Assembly: GCF_001046635.1 (NCBI RefSeq)
Contig: NZ_KQ130453.1
Location: 5,001-69,000 of the forward strand
Reading direction: 5' to 3'
DNA from: Novosphingobium barchaimii LL02
GTDB taxonomy: Bacteria; Pseudomonadota; Alphaproteobacteria; Sphingomonadales; Sphingomonadaceae
Length of the DNA: 64,000 bases
The notes under the pieces are model-generated. The model made no database searches. It was not told the origin of the DNA and saw only the letters and a program-made list of their open reading frames with translations. The first letter of the stretch is position 1. Every line of letters begins with the position of its first letter. Position numbers and translations under genes: made by a program. This document shows, piece by piece, positions 8,046-19,080 of the stretch.

Positions 8046-9230
8046 CTATGCGGTGGCGGATGCGGCACTCCATCGCCCATTGAACATCCGCCACCCGATC
8101 AGGCCCGCACCGACGCCTAGCAAGCCGCCGACGAGATACGCGGATGGCGCATCGTTTGGCACGAATAAGCCACCGGCGACATAGCCACCGATGACGGCGG
8201 TACGTGTCACCGCGCCATAGATCGCGGCGACCTTGCCATGATCGGCGGGCGAGTATTCCGATTGGAGCAGGGTGCGGACAGCGACGTTATGGATACTGTT
8301 CGCCCCGCCGCCCAGGATGAAGGCGACAGCGACGATCGCAAATCCAATCGGTGCGAGGCCGATCAACAGCATAGTCGCGCCCATGACAGCGCCCGTGCCG
8401 AACGCCGCCAAGCCAATCCTATGGCCGATGGTCCGTTCGGCCAGAGCAGCACCGATCAGCATCCCGCCTGCCCATAACGCCGTCAACACGCCGAAGGCGG
8501 TCGGCCCGCTTCCCATTGTCACGATGACGAGGAAAACGAAAGCAACGTCGGCAATGGCGGTCGCGAACACTTCGAGGCTGAGCGCGCCCGTCACCACCAT
8601 CAAGCGTCGATTGCGAATCAGCGGCAGATAGTCCGCGAACAGGCTTTGCTCCTCCTGATCGTCCGGTTGCGGGTTGCGACGTAGGCCGCTTGCCATCACG
8701 ACGAGCGCGAGAAGGGCGAAACTGGCGGCATCGGCCAAAAGCGCATTGCGCGATCCGATCCAGCCCACCAGCACCCCGCCGGCGACAGGACCAGCGAGCA
8801 TTCCAAGGCTGCGCACCATTTCCAGAAGGGAATTGGCGCGTGCGAGCGTCATCCCCAATCCGCTCGCTAGCACTGGAATCAGCGCAAATGTCGCGGCGCT
8901 GCTGATCGTGAACAGCAGGCTCAACAGGGCGGCTCCCGCAACCGTAAACATGGGATAGTGGGCGATGAGCGCGATTACGCCAGCTTGAAGCGCCGACGCC
9001 ATAACCAGAATCGGTGCCGCGTCCCGGCGATCGATCAGGCGACCCGCATAGGGCGCGACGATAAGGCCGGGCAGCAGCTCCGCGATCAACAGCATAGGCA
9101 CCGCGTAGGCCGGAGCGTTCTCGGCGGTGCGGAACATCAGCGTCAGCAGCGTGATTTCGTCGCCAATGGTTGAAAGCGTCAGCACGGCCAGGACCAGCCA
9201 TCCCCAGCCTTGCCGGAACTCAACACCCAC
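8046..9230 (-). CDS. MFS transporter (drug/siderophore exporter type)
   Basis: Inner-membrane transporter of 394 residues with about twelve hydrophobic helices. It has the loop-2/3 motif APYAGRLIDRRDAAPILV near residue 58, the signature of MFS_3 exporters related to EntS and macrolide efflux proteins, and a second-half copy ALAERTIGHRIGLA. These pumps use the proton gradient to export amphipathic compounds; the substrate here is unknown. It is monocistronic by position, with 103 bases to the next gene downstream and a long non-coding stretch upstream. Confidence 0.82.
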   Translation of the reverse strand: MGVEFRQGWGWLVLAVLTLSTIGDEITLLTLMFRTAENAPAYAVPMLLIAELLPGLIVAPYAGRLIDRRDAAPILVMASALQAGVIALIAHYPMFTVAGAALLSLLFTISSAATFALIPVLASGLGMTLARANSLLEMVRSLGMLAGPVAGGVLVGWIGSRNALLADAASFALLALVVMASGLRRNPQPDDQEEQSLFADYLPLIRNRRLMVVTGALSLEVFATAIADVAFVFLVIVTMGSGPTAFGVLTALWAGGMLIGAALAERTIGHRIGLAAFGTGAVMGATMLLIGLAPIGFAIVAVAFILGGGANSIHNVAVRTLLQSEYSPADHGKVAAIYGAVTRTAVIGGYVAGGLFVPNDAPSAYLVGGLLGVGAGLIGWRMFNGRWSAASATA

Positions 9231-9410
9231 TCACTTAACCTTCCAAACTGACCCGGCCCATGTCAGATTATTCTGCACCGATGAGATCGCAACCAATAAA
9301 CAGGCGAATGGCACCAGCATGCGTCTTGGATCACTTCGCTGTTGCGGAATTGATTTCGTAGGTGCAATATCGACATCGCCGACTGGCTCGGCGCCTCTCC
9401 TAACTGACTG

Positions 9411-9437
9411 AGGCCGACAACCACGTCGGCCTTTTTT
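9411..9437 (+). terminator. Rho-independent terminator
   Basis: An 8-bp perfect stem (AGGCCGAC, loop AACCAC, GTCGGCCT) is followed by a run of T residues. It points rightward but follows no recognisable gene. On the minus strand it has no matching T-run. Confidence 0.75.
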
Positions 9438-9530
9438 GTTGGCCCAATTTCATCTGACGTTCGGGCGGTATGTTTCCGCCACCGTCCATGATCGATAAAC
9501 AGGCCATTGCCGCCGCGCCGCCGATCGTGT

Positions 9531-9568
9531 GATTTACTACAGGGTAAAGCTGCCTGACGGTTGGCGCC
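9531..9568 (+). repeat. Dispersed 38-bp repeat, copy 2
   Basis: This copy matches 4781-4818 at 32 of 38 positions. In this copy the frame continues past the shared part as GWRPMADAHPDISASPERMF before a stop at 9622, so it keeps the 3' end of the original coding sequence. The parent gene is not recognised. Confidence 0.5.
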
Positions 9569-9713
9569 CCATGGCGGACGCTCATCCAGACATTTCGGCT
9601 TCCCCAGAGCGGATGTTCAGCTAGTCGGCCGTGAACAATGCGATGTTCGTTTCGGCGACGGGTAGATTGCGTCCGACGTGCCGTGAGGGGTTTATCGAAC
9701 TGGTACGCTGCTT

Positions 9714-11054
9714 TCAGGCAGCGCCCATTTTGGGCAGGACTGGGGATAGCCAGGCGGCGATGAGGGCGCGCAAAAGTGCAGTCAGCCATGCGACGAGCAA
9801 CCTCAGATTGTGCCCCGCGGCGACCAGGATGGCGTTGATGGCATCGCCGGTGGCACCGGCGAGGTGATTGCGCTCGAGCAGGCCATCGGACTTGGTGTGA
9901 CCGATGATCGGTTCGATGGCATTTCGTCGCCTGAGCTCGCGCTTGATCGTGGGTGAGGTGATCCCGCGGGTGTGGGCGATATAGACCCTGGCCTGCCCGC
10001 CATGCTTGTGCCCCTTGTAGCCGCGATCGACATAAGCCCGCTCAACGGTGACGCCGGTCAGGCGCTCGACTTGCTCGATCTGCCCGGACAGGGTGTGGCC
10101 ATCATAGGGGTTGCCGGGCAACGCCTGCATGCCGACGATGAACTGGCCACCGGCGGTGCGGGCGTTTGTCACCGCGATCGAGGTCTTTACCCCGAACTCG
10201 TAGCGGGTCTGCGCCTTGCCCTTGGCGATGCATTCCACCTCGGGCGCGTGCAGGGCATAAAGCTTGTCTGTGCTGCCAGCCTTCTGGGTGAGGATCTTCG
10301 CCACCCGCTCGCGGACGACGGCAAAGGCGGCCTCGAGTTCCTCATTTTCGGCGATCTTGCGGCCGATGTCGCGGTCGAGCCGGCCCAGCCAGGTGCGAAG
10401 TTTGCGCACCTGACGCATCGCCTGCTTGTGACCGCGCCCGTGGATCAGCCGGGAGACATCGCGCCGAGCCTGGCGGCCCACCCGCAGGAATGACTGGCGC
10501 AGCTTGATGCCGTGCTTGCGGGCAATCCGGTTCAGCCACTCGATGCCGCGTAGCAGCAGGTGGCTGTCGGTGGGATGGGCAATCGCCTTGGTCTGTACAG
10601 TCGCGTACACCGTCACCCGCTCGCAGGCCTGCGGCGGCATTGCCCCGGTTTCCATCGCCACGCGCAGCGTCTCGGCGAGCAGAAGTTCCAGCTTGTCGGC
10701 CCCGATCCGGTTCCGCCAGCGCGTCATCGACGAACGATCCAGTGGCAGCTTGTGGCGGAAGTACTGCTCGCCGCAAAAGAATTGGTGGTACGGGTTCCCG
10801 ACCCAGCGGGCGCAGACGGCTCCGTCCGACAGGCCCTGCATGTGCTTGAGCAGGTGCAGGCCTGCCATTAGCCGCGTCGACAGCCCAGGGCGGCCTTTCT
10901 CATGGTAGAACCGTCCATAGGCCGCATCGAACCGTGACCAGTCGATCAGCCCCGCCAATTTCACCAGCGCGTGTTCCATGTCGACCACGTTGTCGAGCTG
11001 ACTGCGGAACAACTCGTCACTGCGCGGCGCGGGCTTCTTCGGAGGCATCGGCAA
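9714..11054 (-). CDS. IS5-family transposase with a substituted catalytic Asp
   Basis: Full-length transposase of 446 residues. It has the N-terminal DUF772-type domain (GLHLLKHMQGLSDGAVCARW), a YHQFFCGEQYFRHKLPLDRSS-like stretch, and the catalytic domain with AYVDRGYKGHKH (second Asp) and RRNAIEPIIGHTKSDGLLER (Glu). The family normally reads VDTTVQ at the first Asp; here residue 150 is Tyr (VYATVQTKAIAHPTD), codon TAC at 10605-10607. If the read is right, the enzyme should be catalytically dead although the frame is open. Inverted repeats could not be placed with certainty. ATG 11054 is the start. Confidence 0.85.
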   Translation of the reverse strand: MPMPPKKPAPRSDELFRSQLDNVVDMEHALVKLAGLIDWSRFDAAYGRFYHEKGRPGLSTRLMAGLHLLKHMQGLSDGAVCARWVGNPYHQFFCGEQYFRHKLPLDRSSMTRWRNRIGADKLELLLAETLRVAMETGAMPPQACERVTVYATVQTKAIAHPTDSHLLLRGIEWLNRIARKHGIKLRQSFLRVGRQARRDVSRLIHGRGHKQAMRQVRKLRTWLGRLDRDIGRKIAENEELEAAFAVVRERVAKILTQKAGSTDKLYALHAPEVECIAKGKAQTRYEFGVKTSIAVTNARTAGGQFIVGMQALPGNPYDGHTLSGQIEQVERLTGVTVERAYVDRGYKGHKHGGQARVYIAHTRGITSPTIKRELRRRNAIEPIIGHTKSDGLLERNHLAGATGDAINAILVAAGHNLRLLVAWLTALLRALIAAWLSPVLPKMGAA

Positions 11055-11255
11055 AACCTCTTCGTGTCGTCCAACTCAGTGAATCACGACCCGACTTGCG
11101 AGGAAAGCCCCTACGTGCACAGGCGCGCGTAATCGCAAGCTTTTCGCCCGATTTCCCCAAAACCTTGCAAATTCGATTACTTCATATCCACCAAAACCCA
11201 CGCCTCTCTGCGGGCTTCAGCGCTTTTCACAGACGACCAGCTAGTGCTCTGCAAA

Positions 11256-11705
11256 CTATGGTTGGGATACGCTCATCCCCTTATAAAGATGTAGGCAGTT
11301 GAAAGAGGTAGGGCCGTCCAATGAACCTCCATACGAGTATATGAAGTCAACGAATTGAGCGACGGTCTTGTCGCCTTTCATGATAAATATGTCGTCCCGA
11401 ACAATTTCATTTCTAGCGAATGGGCGGAAGTATGTCCTATTATTTCCAAATTACGTCTTAAATTCTCCCACGGAATTGTAGTACGTTCTCCCAGTTATAG
11501 GTGGATCTTCTGCTGCTTCCTTCCGGTAAGCGGCCTGAGCTTCCGACCGAAACTGCTGCCAGAGAGGTTCATCGTGTACGATGACTTTAATGTTATCTCT
11601 GCATTTTAGCTCGTGCTCATCTACGAGGTCAGAAGTTGCAACAACGGCTGCTCCCCCAAAGATTAAGACAACAAGGAGCAATATGAAAATCTTGGCTCGG
11701 GACAT
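11256..11705 (-). pseudogene. Small membrane-anchored protein, interrupted by an in-frame TAA
   Basis: From ATG 11705 the frame encodes a protein with one N-terminal membrane helix (MSRAKIFILLLVVLIFGGAA), then a soluble part ending VGEFKT at a TAA codon at 11451-11453. The same frame continues for 64 more codons of protein-like sequence (FGNNRTYFRPFARNE through GGSLDGPTSFNCLHLYKG) to a TAG at 11256. The simplest reading is one gene of about 150 codons with a premature stop. Family and function are not recognised. An ATG at 11741 in the same frame is possible. Confidence 0.5.
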
Positions 11706-11887
11706 TTTGATACGCAAAACGACGGTACCGCCCGATATCAAGTATCTGACACCGCAATGCAGACATTCCTCTTCCTACCCATCCCGGCCATGGGATACCC
11801 GACAATCAGGCCATTGCCGCCTGGCATGTGAATTGCCTCACCCGATGGAGCTACAGGCGCTGAACGGGGCGGTGCCGCTCCGGTATT

Positions 11888-14103
11888 TCATATCAGCGAT
11901 AATACGCGTACGTTGCCAGTCCGGTGGGGCACATCCACGACGACTTTGCGACCGGAGCGACGCAGCAGAATATCTGCCTCGCCTCCGCAGACCCGCATAT
12001 GGCGGATGAGCAACTCATCAAGATCATAAGGCAATGTGGGTTCAGCGAACAGTATCTGCTCAGCCTGGGGATCAAAGCTCAAGCCGAGGCAGGATTGCAG
12101 CAGGAACAGCGGCGCAGCCGCAGCCCAGGCCTGCGGAATACAGGCCACGGGATAGAAGGTCGGCCCTTGGGCGGGTCGGCGAGGGAAACCGCAGAACAGT
12201 TCCGGCAGTCGCCGCAGATCGACATAGGTCGAAGCGGCTGTCAGCCCCTCAAAGATCCTGGCTGCCTCCGTCCGAAAGCCATAGCGGGCGAAGCCAGCGG
12301 CGATGAGCGCGTTGTCGTGCGGCGAGACCGACCCATTATGATAGCTCATCGGGTTATAGCGCACCTCCGTGGTTGGGATCGTGCGGATGCCCCAGCCGGA
12401 GAGGGATGGCGGCGCCATTAAAGTCTCGACCAGGCGCGCGACGCGTTCCTGCCTGGCCAGCCCCGTAAACAGAACATGACCTGCGGTGGAAGAGCGAACC
12501 CGGCACGGGCGCTTGTCTCCGTCCAGAGCCAAAACGTAGGTGCCAAGCGCCTCGTCGAAGAAGGTGCCGTCGAAGCGTTCCTGAAGCGCCGATGCCTTCT
12601 CGCGGAACACTGCCGCCTTATCGCTGTCGGCGAAGCTATCGAGCATTGTCGCCGCCGCCATCCAGGCGCCATAGACATAGGCCTGCACCTCAGCGAGGGC
12701 AATCGGTCCTCGGGCAATGCTTCCGTCCGCATGAAAGACGGAGTCGTAACTGTCTTTCCAGCCCTGATGGCAAGTCCCTGATCGGTATCTCGGCCATATT
12801 CGACATAGCCATCGCCGTCCCGATCGCCATGGTTGTCGATCCAGCCAAGCGCAGCTTCGATCTGAGGCCAGATCGAACGGATGAAGCCACGGTCGCCGGT
12901 CCGCTCGAGATATTGTCCGGCGAGCATGATGAACAAGGGCGTGGAATCGATGCTGCCATAATAATGACGAAAGGGCACCTCACCCAATATGGCCATCTCG
13001 CCGCGGCGAACCTCGTGCAGGATCTTGCCGGGCTCCGCATCGGCATCCGGATCGAACGCAGTCGCCTGATGCGCGGCAAGAAAGGAGAGCACACCGCGCG
13101 CTATTCCGGGATCGAGCCACAGCATCTCCATTGCGGTGATAATCGAATCCCGGCCGAACACTGTGCTGAACCAGGGAATCCCGGCGTAGGGGAACGGCCC
13201 ATGCTCGGTATCCGTCACCAGCATGTATGTGTCGGCTACGCAGCGACGCAGCGTCTCGTTGACGGTCTCGTTGGAGGAAACCAGTGATGCTGCGCGGCCG
13301 GAGGAACGTCGCAAGGCCCGCCGGGCCTGACGTATGGACTGGGCGAAGTGCTGCCGCAGATCCAGGTTTTGCTCCGCTTGTTCGCATCGAATTCGGATCA
13401 GCAGTGTCTGCCGCTCCTGCGGCGCGAGCGTCAGGGTGAAAACGGCGTGGGCAGCATCCAGTTCCTGCGGCATCGGCGCAAAGCAGAGGGAGGTCTCGCG
13501 GACCATGCCATCTAGCCCTTCATAGGCAAGAACGACCTGGTCCGTGCCAATCTGCGGCTCGCGCAGACGGCCTCGGGCCTCTCGGGTCGTTCCCCTGACC
13601 TCGAACAGATCCAGGAAATCCGCGCCAAACTCCAGCCTCAGGTTAATGGAATGAGCCTTGTCGTCATAGTTGCAAATGGTCAGCCTCTCGAGCAGGCCAG
13701 CATCCCATAGAAAGCGCGTGCGGCGGATATGGATCAGGTCATGCTTTAGCCCATGACCGCCATCTGATCCTGAAAAGTCCGGATTTGTAAGATCGCATGT
13801 CAGGGTGGCATTGTCGTCGCGCAGGGCCGAACTGAGAAGAATGGGACGCGCGCCATCTTCCATCGTCAAATAAAAATGAGAAAGATGGCGTGTATCACAA
13901 TGATATAGGCCTTCGGGACTACCAGGGCCGCCAATCGCGTCACCGCTATGATCGAAAAGAGCGAACGTATCTCCATGTTTGAGCGTACGGGGCCTTCTTT
14001 CATGCGACGAGGCGGATGCAGGCACAAAGAATTGAGCGGGCGCCCGGGATATGGTGTCAGATTGCGGCTGTAGGCTTAGCCGCCTTTCGCCAATCGCGTG
14101 CAT
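11888..14103 (-). pseudogene. Glycogen debranching enzyme (amylo-alpha-1,6-glucosidase), frameshifted
   Basis: Together the two frames give about 738 residues, the usual length for bacterial amylo-alpha-1,6-glucosidase-type proteins, which hydrolyse alpha-1,6 branch points. The N-terminal GDE_N_bis domain is followed by a GH-type catalytic half with PYAGIPWFSTVFGRDSIITA and HYYGSIDSTPLFIMLAGQYL. The frame 12418-14103 is correct to DTDQGLAI; homology then continues in a second frame (GWKDSYDSVFHADGSIARGP, then QAYVYGAWMAAATM) to the stop at 11888. One missing base near 12765 (ATCAGGGCTGG where ATCCAGGGCTGG is expected) explains it. It follows the GT4 gene by 11 bases and was probably its operon partner. 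A sequencing error cannot be excluded. Confidence 0.85.
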
Positions 14104-14114
14104 GACAGGCCTCC

Positions 14115-15209
14115 TCAGGCGACGACCTGCAGGTCCGCGCTCTCCCCCAGTAGCCGCCGATAGCGTGCGGCCTGCGTCCGGGAGCCGGGCAGATTGCGGT
14201 ACAGATCGAGATAGTCGGCTGCCATGTGGCCCGCAGAGAAGCGGCGTTCGAAGGTCTCGCGAACGCGCCGGCGATCAAGCGCGTCGAGATGCGATACTGC
14301 CGTCACCGCCTCCTCAAGCGTGTCGACAATGAACCCGGATACGCCGTGATCGATGACTTCAGGGACTGAGCCGCAGCGAAAAGCGATTACCGGCGTCGCG
14401 CATGCCATCGCCTCGATCATTACAAGGCCGAAGGGTTCGGGCCAGTCGATCGGAAACAGCAGGGCGCGCGCATTACCCAGAAACTCAGCCTTCTGTCGCT
14501 CGTCGATTTCCCCGATGAATTCGACGTTGGGCGAGACACGGATCATCGGCTCTATCACCTTTTCCCAATATTCGCGATCTGCCGGGTCGATCTTTGCGGC
14601 GATCTTCAGCTTCATGGCCGCGGCGGCTGCGATTGAGATAGCGCGATCGGGTCGCTTCTCGGGCGAGATGCGCCCCAGGAAAGCGAGATATTCGCCTTTG
14701 GGCTGGACCTTGGCCGACAACAGGTTGATGGGAAGCCCATGGTGAACCGTACGCACCCAATTGACCGGCGGCATGGGTCGCCGCTGATCATTGGAAATGG
14801 AAACCAGCGGCAGGTCCGGGAATGCGCGGTAAAAGGGCTGCAGATCAGGAAGATCGAGCCGCCCGTGCAATGTCGTCACCGCCCGCCCGGCAAAATCGGC
14901 CACCATTGGAGCGTGCAAAAGGTCGATATGGAAATGAAGCACGTCGAATTCGTCGGCGCGGCGGCGGACTTCCTCGAGCAGGACCATATGATGGGGAAGA
15001 GGATCCTTCACCCCCGGGTCTAGCCGCAGGGCCGTTTCGCAAGCCGGCACGAGCCGCGCACTGGTCCGGGAATCCCCACTTGCGAAGAGGGTGACATCGT
15101 GTCCCTCCCGCACCAGCTCTTCGGTCAGATAGGAAACAATGCGTTCGGTGCCGCCATAGAGTTTGGGGGGTACGCTTTCAGCAAGCGGTGCAATCTGTGC
15201 GATCTTCAT
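14115..15209 (-). CDS. GT4-family glycosyltransferase
   Basis: Retaining glycosyltransferase of 364 residues with the GT-B fold. The N-terminal Rossmann half starts MKIAQIAPLAESVPPKLYGG and includes GTERIVSYLTEELVREGHDV; the C-terminal nucleotide-sugar half has FLGRISPEKRPDRAISIA near residue 178 and the E-x7-E type motif EPFGLVMIEAMACATPVIAF near residue 278, typical of family 4. It transfers a sugar from a nucleotide donor to an unknown acceptor. It lies directly upstream of the debranching enzyme gene, a pairing found in alpha-glucan or glycan stress-protection clusters. It is separated from groEL by a terminator. Confidence 0.88.
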   Translation of the reverse strand: MKIAQIAPLAESVPPKLYGGTERIVSYLTEELVREGHDVTLFASGDSRTSARLVPACETALRLDPGVKDPLPHHMVLLEEVRRRADEFDVLHFHIDLLHAPMVADFAGRAVTTLHGRLDLPDLQPFYRAFPDLPLVSISNDQRRPMPPVNWVRTVHHGLPINLLSAKVQPKGEYLAFLGRISPEKRPDRAISIAAAAAMKLKIAAKIDPADREYWEKVIEPMIRVSPNVEFIGEIDERQKAEFLGNARALLFPIDWPEPFGLVMIEAMACATPVIAFRCGSVPEVIDHGVSGFIVDTLEEAVTAVSHLDALDRRRVRETFERRFSAGHMAADYLDLYRNLPGSRTQAARYRRLLGESADLQVVA

Positions 15210-15283
15210 CGTCCGGTTCTCCCTGGGCTGCCGGCCGGGCAGGGGAGATCGACGAGCCCCTGCCTGCCGATTGGAACAGAAAG

Positions 15284-15311
15284 TCGGGGCCGGCTTGAGC
15301 GCCGGCCCCGA
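15284..15311 (-). terminator. Terminator-like hairpin after groEL
   Basis: A perfect 11-bp stem (TCGGGGCCGGC paired with GCCGGCCCCGA, six-base loop) starts seven bases after the groEL stop on the minus strand. The T-run after it is weak (CTTTCTGTT), so it may also act as a 3' stabiliser. It separates groEL from the GT4 gene. Confidence 0.6.
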
Positions 15312-15317
15312 TTACGG

Positions 15318-16952
<1,635 letters not shown>

Positions 16953-16990
16953 CTATGTCCTTCCTGATGGTTAGAGGGATGGCAGGCGGC

Positions 16991-17305
16991 TCAGGCCGCC
17001 TGCTTCAGAGGCACGACGTTGTCGATGACGCCGAGAATGTCGCTCTCCTTCATGATGAGCAGATCCTCGCCATCGATCTTGACCTCGGTGCCCGACCATT
17101 TGCCGAACAGGATGCGGTCGCCGGCCTTGACGGACAACTCGACCAACTGGCCGCTGTCGTCGCGGGTGCCGGGTCCGACGGCGACGACTTCGCCTTCCTG
17201 CGGCTTTTCCTTGGCGGTGTCAGGGATGATGATGCCGCCCGAGGTCTTCTCCTCGGCTTCGATGCGACGGACGACCACACGGTCGTGCAAGGGGCGGAAA
17301 TGCAT
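16991..17305 (-). CDS. groS: GroES co-chaperonin
   Basis: Ten-kDa lid of the GroEL chamber, 104 residues. It begins [20 protein letters not shown], has the mobile loop [20 protein letters not shown] near residues 22-42, and ends with the usual [17 protein letters not shown] segment. The start ATG 17305 follows the RpoH-like promoter at 17371-17400 with a 65-base leader. It is transcribed with groEL downstream. Confidence 0.97.
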   Translation of the reverse strand: MHFRPLHDRVVVRRIEAEEKTSGGIIIPDTAKEKPQEGEVVAVGPGTRDDSGQLVELSVKAGDRILFGKWSGTEVKIDGEDLLIMKESDILGVIDNVVPLKQAA

Positions 17306-17370
17306 GCATAACCTCCAGATGCATTGATGATGTGATGCCCCTGCCGTTCATCTGAACGACAGGTTGGCGT

Positions 17371-17400
17371 GAACTAGGAAAAGAGATTTTCGGGTTCAAG
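17371..17400 (-). promoter_or_regulatory. RpoH-like heat-shock promoter of groES-groEL
   Basis: On the minus strand CTCTTGAACCC is followed after 16 bases by CCTAGTTC, close to the sigma-32 pattern CTTGAA-N13-17-CCCATNT as used in alphaproteobacteria. A near-identical arrangement occurs upstream of the hsp20 gene at 20779-20805, which supports both. No CIRCE inverted repeat was seen in the leader. Confidence 0.6.
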
Positions 17401-17574
17401 AGGGCGAATGAAAATTTTTGGTATTCGCCTTCGCAGAGTGCCAATCCCGCCCTTTCCAACAATATGCGATGACATCATCCCTCTTGACGCGACTCGCATC
17501 AGCACCAAAATCGCGAACCGCATGCGGCACCGCACGCATGAGAAAGGAGCGACACAAGGAAAGGAGCCACGGCC

Positions 17575-17811
17575 ATGTCGCAGCCATTTTCCCGTTTCTT
17601 GCATCCCTTTGACGTTGCACACCACCCGAGCCTGGAGCCGGAAGTCAAACGCGCCATCCTCGCCTCCTGGGCGTCCGATCGCTCTGCGGTAAAGGACCAG
17701 CCGGCGATGCGAAAGCCGCCCGGCGCCAAGCGCGCCGTTCCGATCGACGAGGTATTCGCCGCCATGCGATCGCTCGATGAACCGCGGACTGACGGTCGAC
17801 AGCGGCAATGA
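17575..17811 (+). CDS. Hypothetical protein, 78 residues, upstream of usg
   Basis: Small soluble protein beginning MSQPFSRFLHPFDVAHHPSL, with a central helix EVKRAILASWASDRSAVKDQ that is common in alphaproteobacterial small proteins found near heat-shock genes, and Pro/Arg-rich ends. An AAGGAG ribosome site lies about ten bases before ATG 17575. Its stop overlaps the usg start by four bases, so the two are translationally coupled. Function is unknown. Confidence 0.7.
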   Translation: MSQPFSRFLHPFDVAHHPSLEPEVKRAILASWASDRSAVKDQPAMRKPPGAKRAVPIDEVFAAMRSLDEPRTDGRQRQ

Positions 17812-18077
17812 GCGATCGCGGCTTCATCGCACAGCTGGAGGGCTACGGTCTCACCACTGCCGAGATCCATTATTACCGGCCCGATGCACCGTCGCTTCTC
17901 CAGCTGTTCACCTGGCAGGAATATGATCTCGCGCCCGATTTCCCTGTACTGTTCGATTTCCTCGATCACTGGCGGCGCGAGATCGAGGCCGCGCTCCATT
18001 CGGTCCGGATTGCCCATGGCCGGCTGATCGGCCCCACCGAGTGGCGCGCGGTCGATGGTATCATCCCGCTCCCATGA
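17808..18077 (+). CDS. Usg family protein
   Basis: An 89-residue protein matching the alphaproteobacterial Usg family: QLEGYGLTTAEIHYYRPDAP, LLQLFTWQEYDLAPDFPVLFDFLDHWRREIE and HSVRIAHGRLIGPTEWRAVDG. The biochemical role is not established; the name comes from genes found upstream of other loci. It overlaps the preceding gene (ATGA at 17808) and the next gene (ATGA at 18074), so three small genes form one coupled unit beside the heat-shock genes. Confidence 0.85.
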   Translation: MSDRGFIAQLEGYGLTTAEIHYYRPDAPSLLQLFTWQEYDLAPDFPVLFDFLDHWRREIEAALHSVRIAHGRLIGPTEWRAVDGIIPLP

Positions 18078-18439
18078 CACGCGGTCTTGGCGAGCGCTGG
18101 CGCACACGGGGCGGACGGACGGTCCGCCTCGTCCTCGCCTTCGCCTTCGACGACATCATGGAATTCGCGCTCGCGCTGCTATCGGTGCCGCCCGATGAAC
18201 TTGAGGCGCTGGGCTGGACCTTCGCTGACCGCAAGCGGCTCCTCGATCACTTCCTGCGATCCGGCAAGACAGCGCAGCGCATCCCGCGCGATGCGCTGGG
18301 ACAAAGCCTGATCACGCTGCGGCTGCCGCGGCGGGACCTCGCGCCGCTTCAGCGCTTCGCGCGCCGCAAACTGCCCAAGGCCGCTTCCAACGCCGCGATG
18401 CTCGATCGAGTTCTTCGGGTATTGGACGAGGCCGCATAG
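18074..18439 (+). CDS. Hypothetical protein, 121 residues, third gene of the usg unit
   Basis: The start is ATG 18074, overlapping the usg stop; an upstream in-frame start at 18041 would lie inside usg. The protein is basic and mostly helical, with FALALLSVPPDELEALGWTF and a C-terminal FARRKLPKAASNAAMLDRVL stretch. No family is recognised. It ends eight bases before the convergent marC gene. Confidence 0.6.
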   Translation: MTRGLGERWRTRGGRTVRLVLAFAFDDIMEFALALLSVPPDELEALGWTFADRKRLLDHFLRSGKTAQRIPRDALGQSLITLRLPRRDLAPLQRFARRKLPKAASNAAMLDRVLRVLDEAA

Positions 18440-18447
18440 CGGCGGAT

Positions 18448-19080
18448 TCAACCGGCCAGGAAGGGCGCGCCCGCGAGACCGTCAAAGACGAACTGGACAG
18501 CAAGGCCGGCGAGGAGCACGCCGGAGATGCGGCCCACGACGTCGGCACCGGTGCTCCCTAGCAGCAGAACAAGTCGGTCGGCTGCGAGCATCGCAAACCA
18601 GGTTAAAATCATGCACGCGGCGATCATCGCGAGCACGCTGCCCCCCTCGATCCAGTTGCCGGTGCGGCCCATGACGAGCACGGCGGCCGACAGGCTTCCG
18701 GGGCCCGCGATCAAGGGAAAGGCCAGCGGAAAGACCGCGATGTCGCCAGGCCCTTCGGATTCCCGGCGCTCGCCCTCGTTGATCGACGAGAGGCCGGGAC
18801 TGGAAAAGGTGAGCGTCAACGCTTGGAGGAACAGCAGCACGCCGCCCGCCACCCGGAACGCGGGCAGCGAAATATGCAGGAGCGAAAGAACGACGCCGCC
18901 CGCCACAGCGAACAGCAGCAGCACAGCGGCAGCGATCGTGACCGAGCGCGTGGCGAGACTGATCCGCTCGCTACGGTGAATTCCGGCCGTCAGGCCAGCG
19001 AAGACCACCGCCGTCTCGATCGGACCGATCGTGACGAGCAGGGTGATGAAGCTCGAAAGGATGCTGGCTGATATCGACAT
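18448..19080 (-). CDS. MarC/UPF0056 family membrane protein
   Basis: Inner-membrane protein of 210 residues with about six helices. Family landmarks are the N-terminal SFITLLVTIGPIETAVVFAG segment, a mid-protein FPLAFPLIAGPGSLSAAVLV and a C-terminal GRISGVLLAGLAVQFVFDGL. MarC proteins were once linked to multiple antibiotic resistance, but their transport role is unproven. It is convergent with the usg unit and has its own upstream gap of about 150 bases. Confidence 0.88.
   Translation of the reverse strand: MSISASILSSFITLLVTIGPIETAVVFAGLTAGIHRSERISLATRSVTIAAAVLLLFAVAGGVVLSLLHISLPAFRVAGGVLLFLQALTLTFSSPGLSSINEGERRESEGPGDIAVFPLAFPLIAGPGSLSAAVLVMGRTGNWIEGGSVLAMIAACMILTWFAMLAADRLVLLLGSTGADVVGRISGVLLAGLAVQFVFDGLAGAPFLAG

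Larger units (their letters stand above)
9231..9713. other. Non-coding stretch with a terminator and a coding relic
   Basis: No intact gene was found in these 480 bases. They hold a strong plus-strand terminator (9411-9437), a repeat/relic reading IYYRVKLPDGWRPMADAHPD that ends at a TAG at 9622-9624, and the 3' flank of the IS5-type transposase gene. No gene upstream of the terminator on the plus strand could be identified, so its transcript is unknown; a small RNA is possible but unsupported. Confidence 0.4.
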
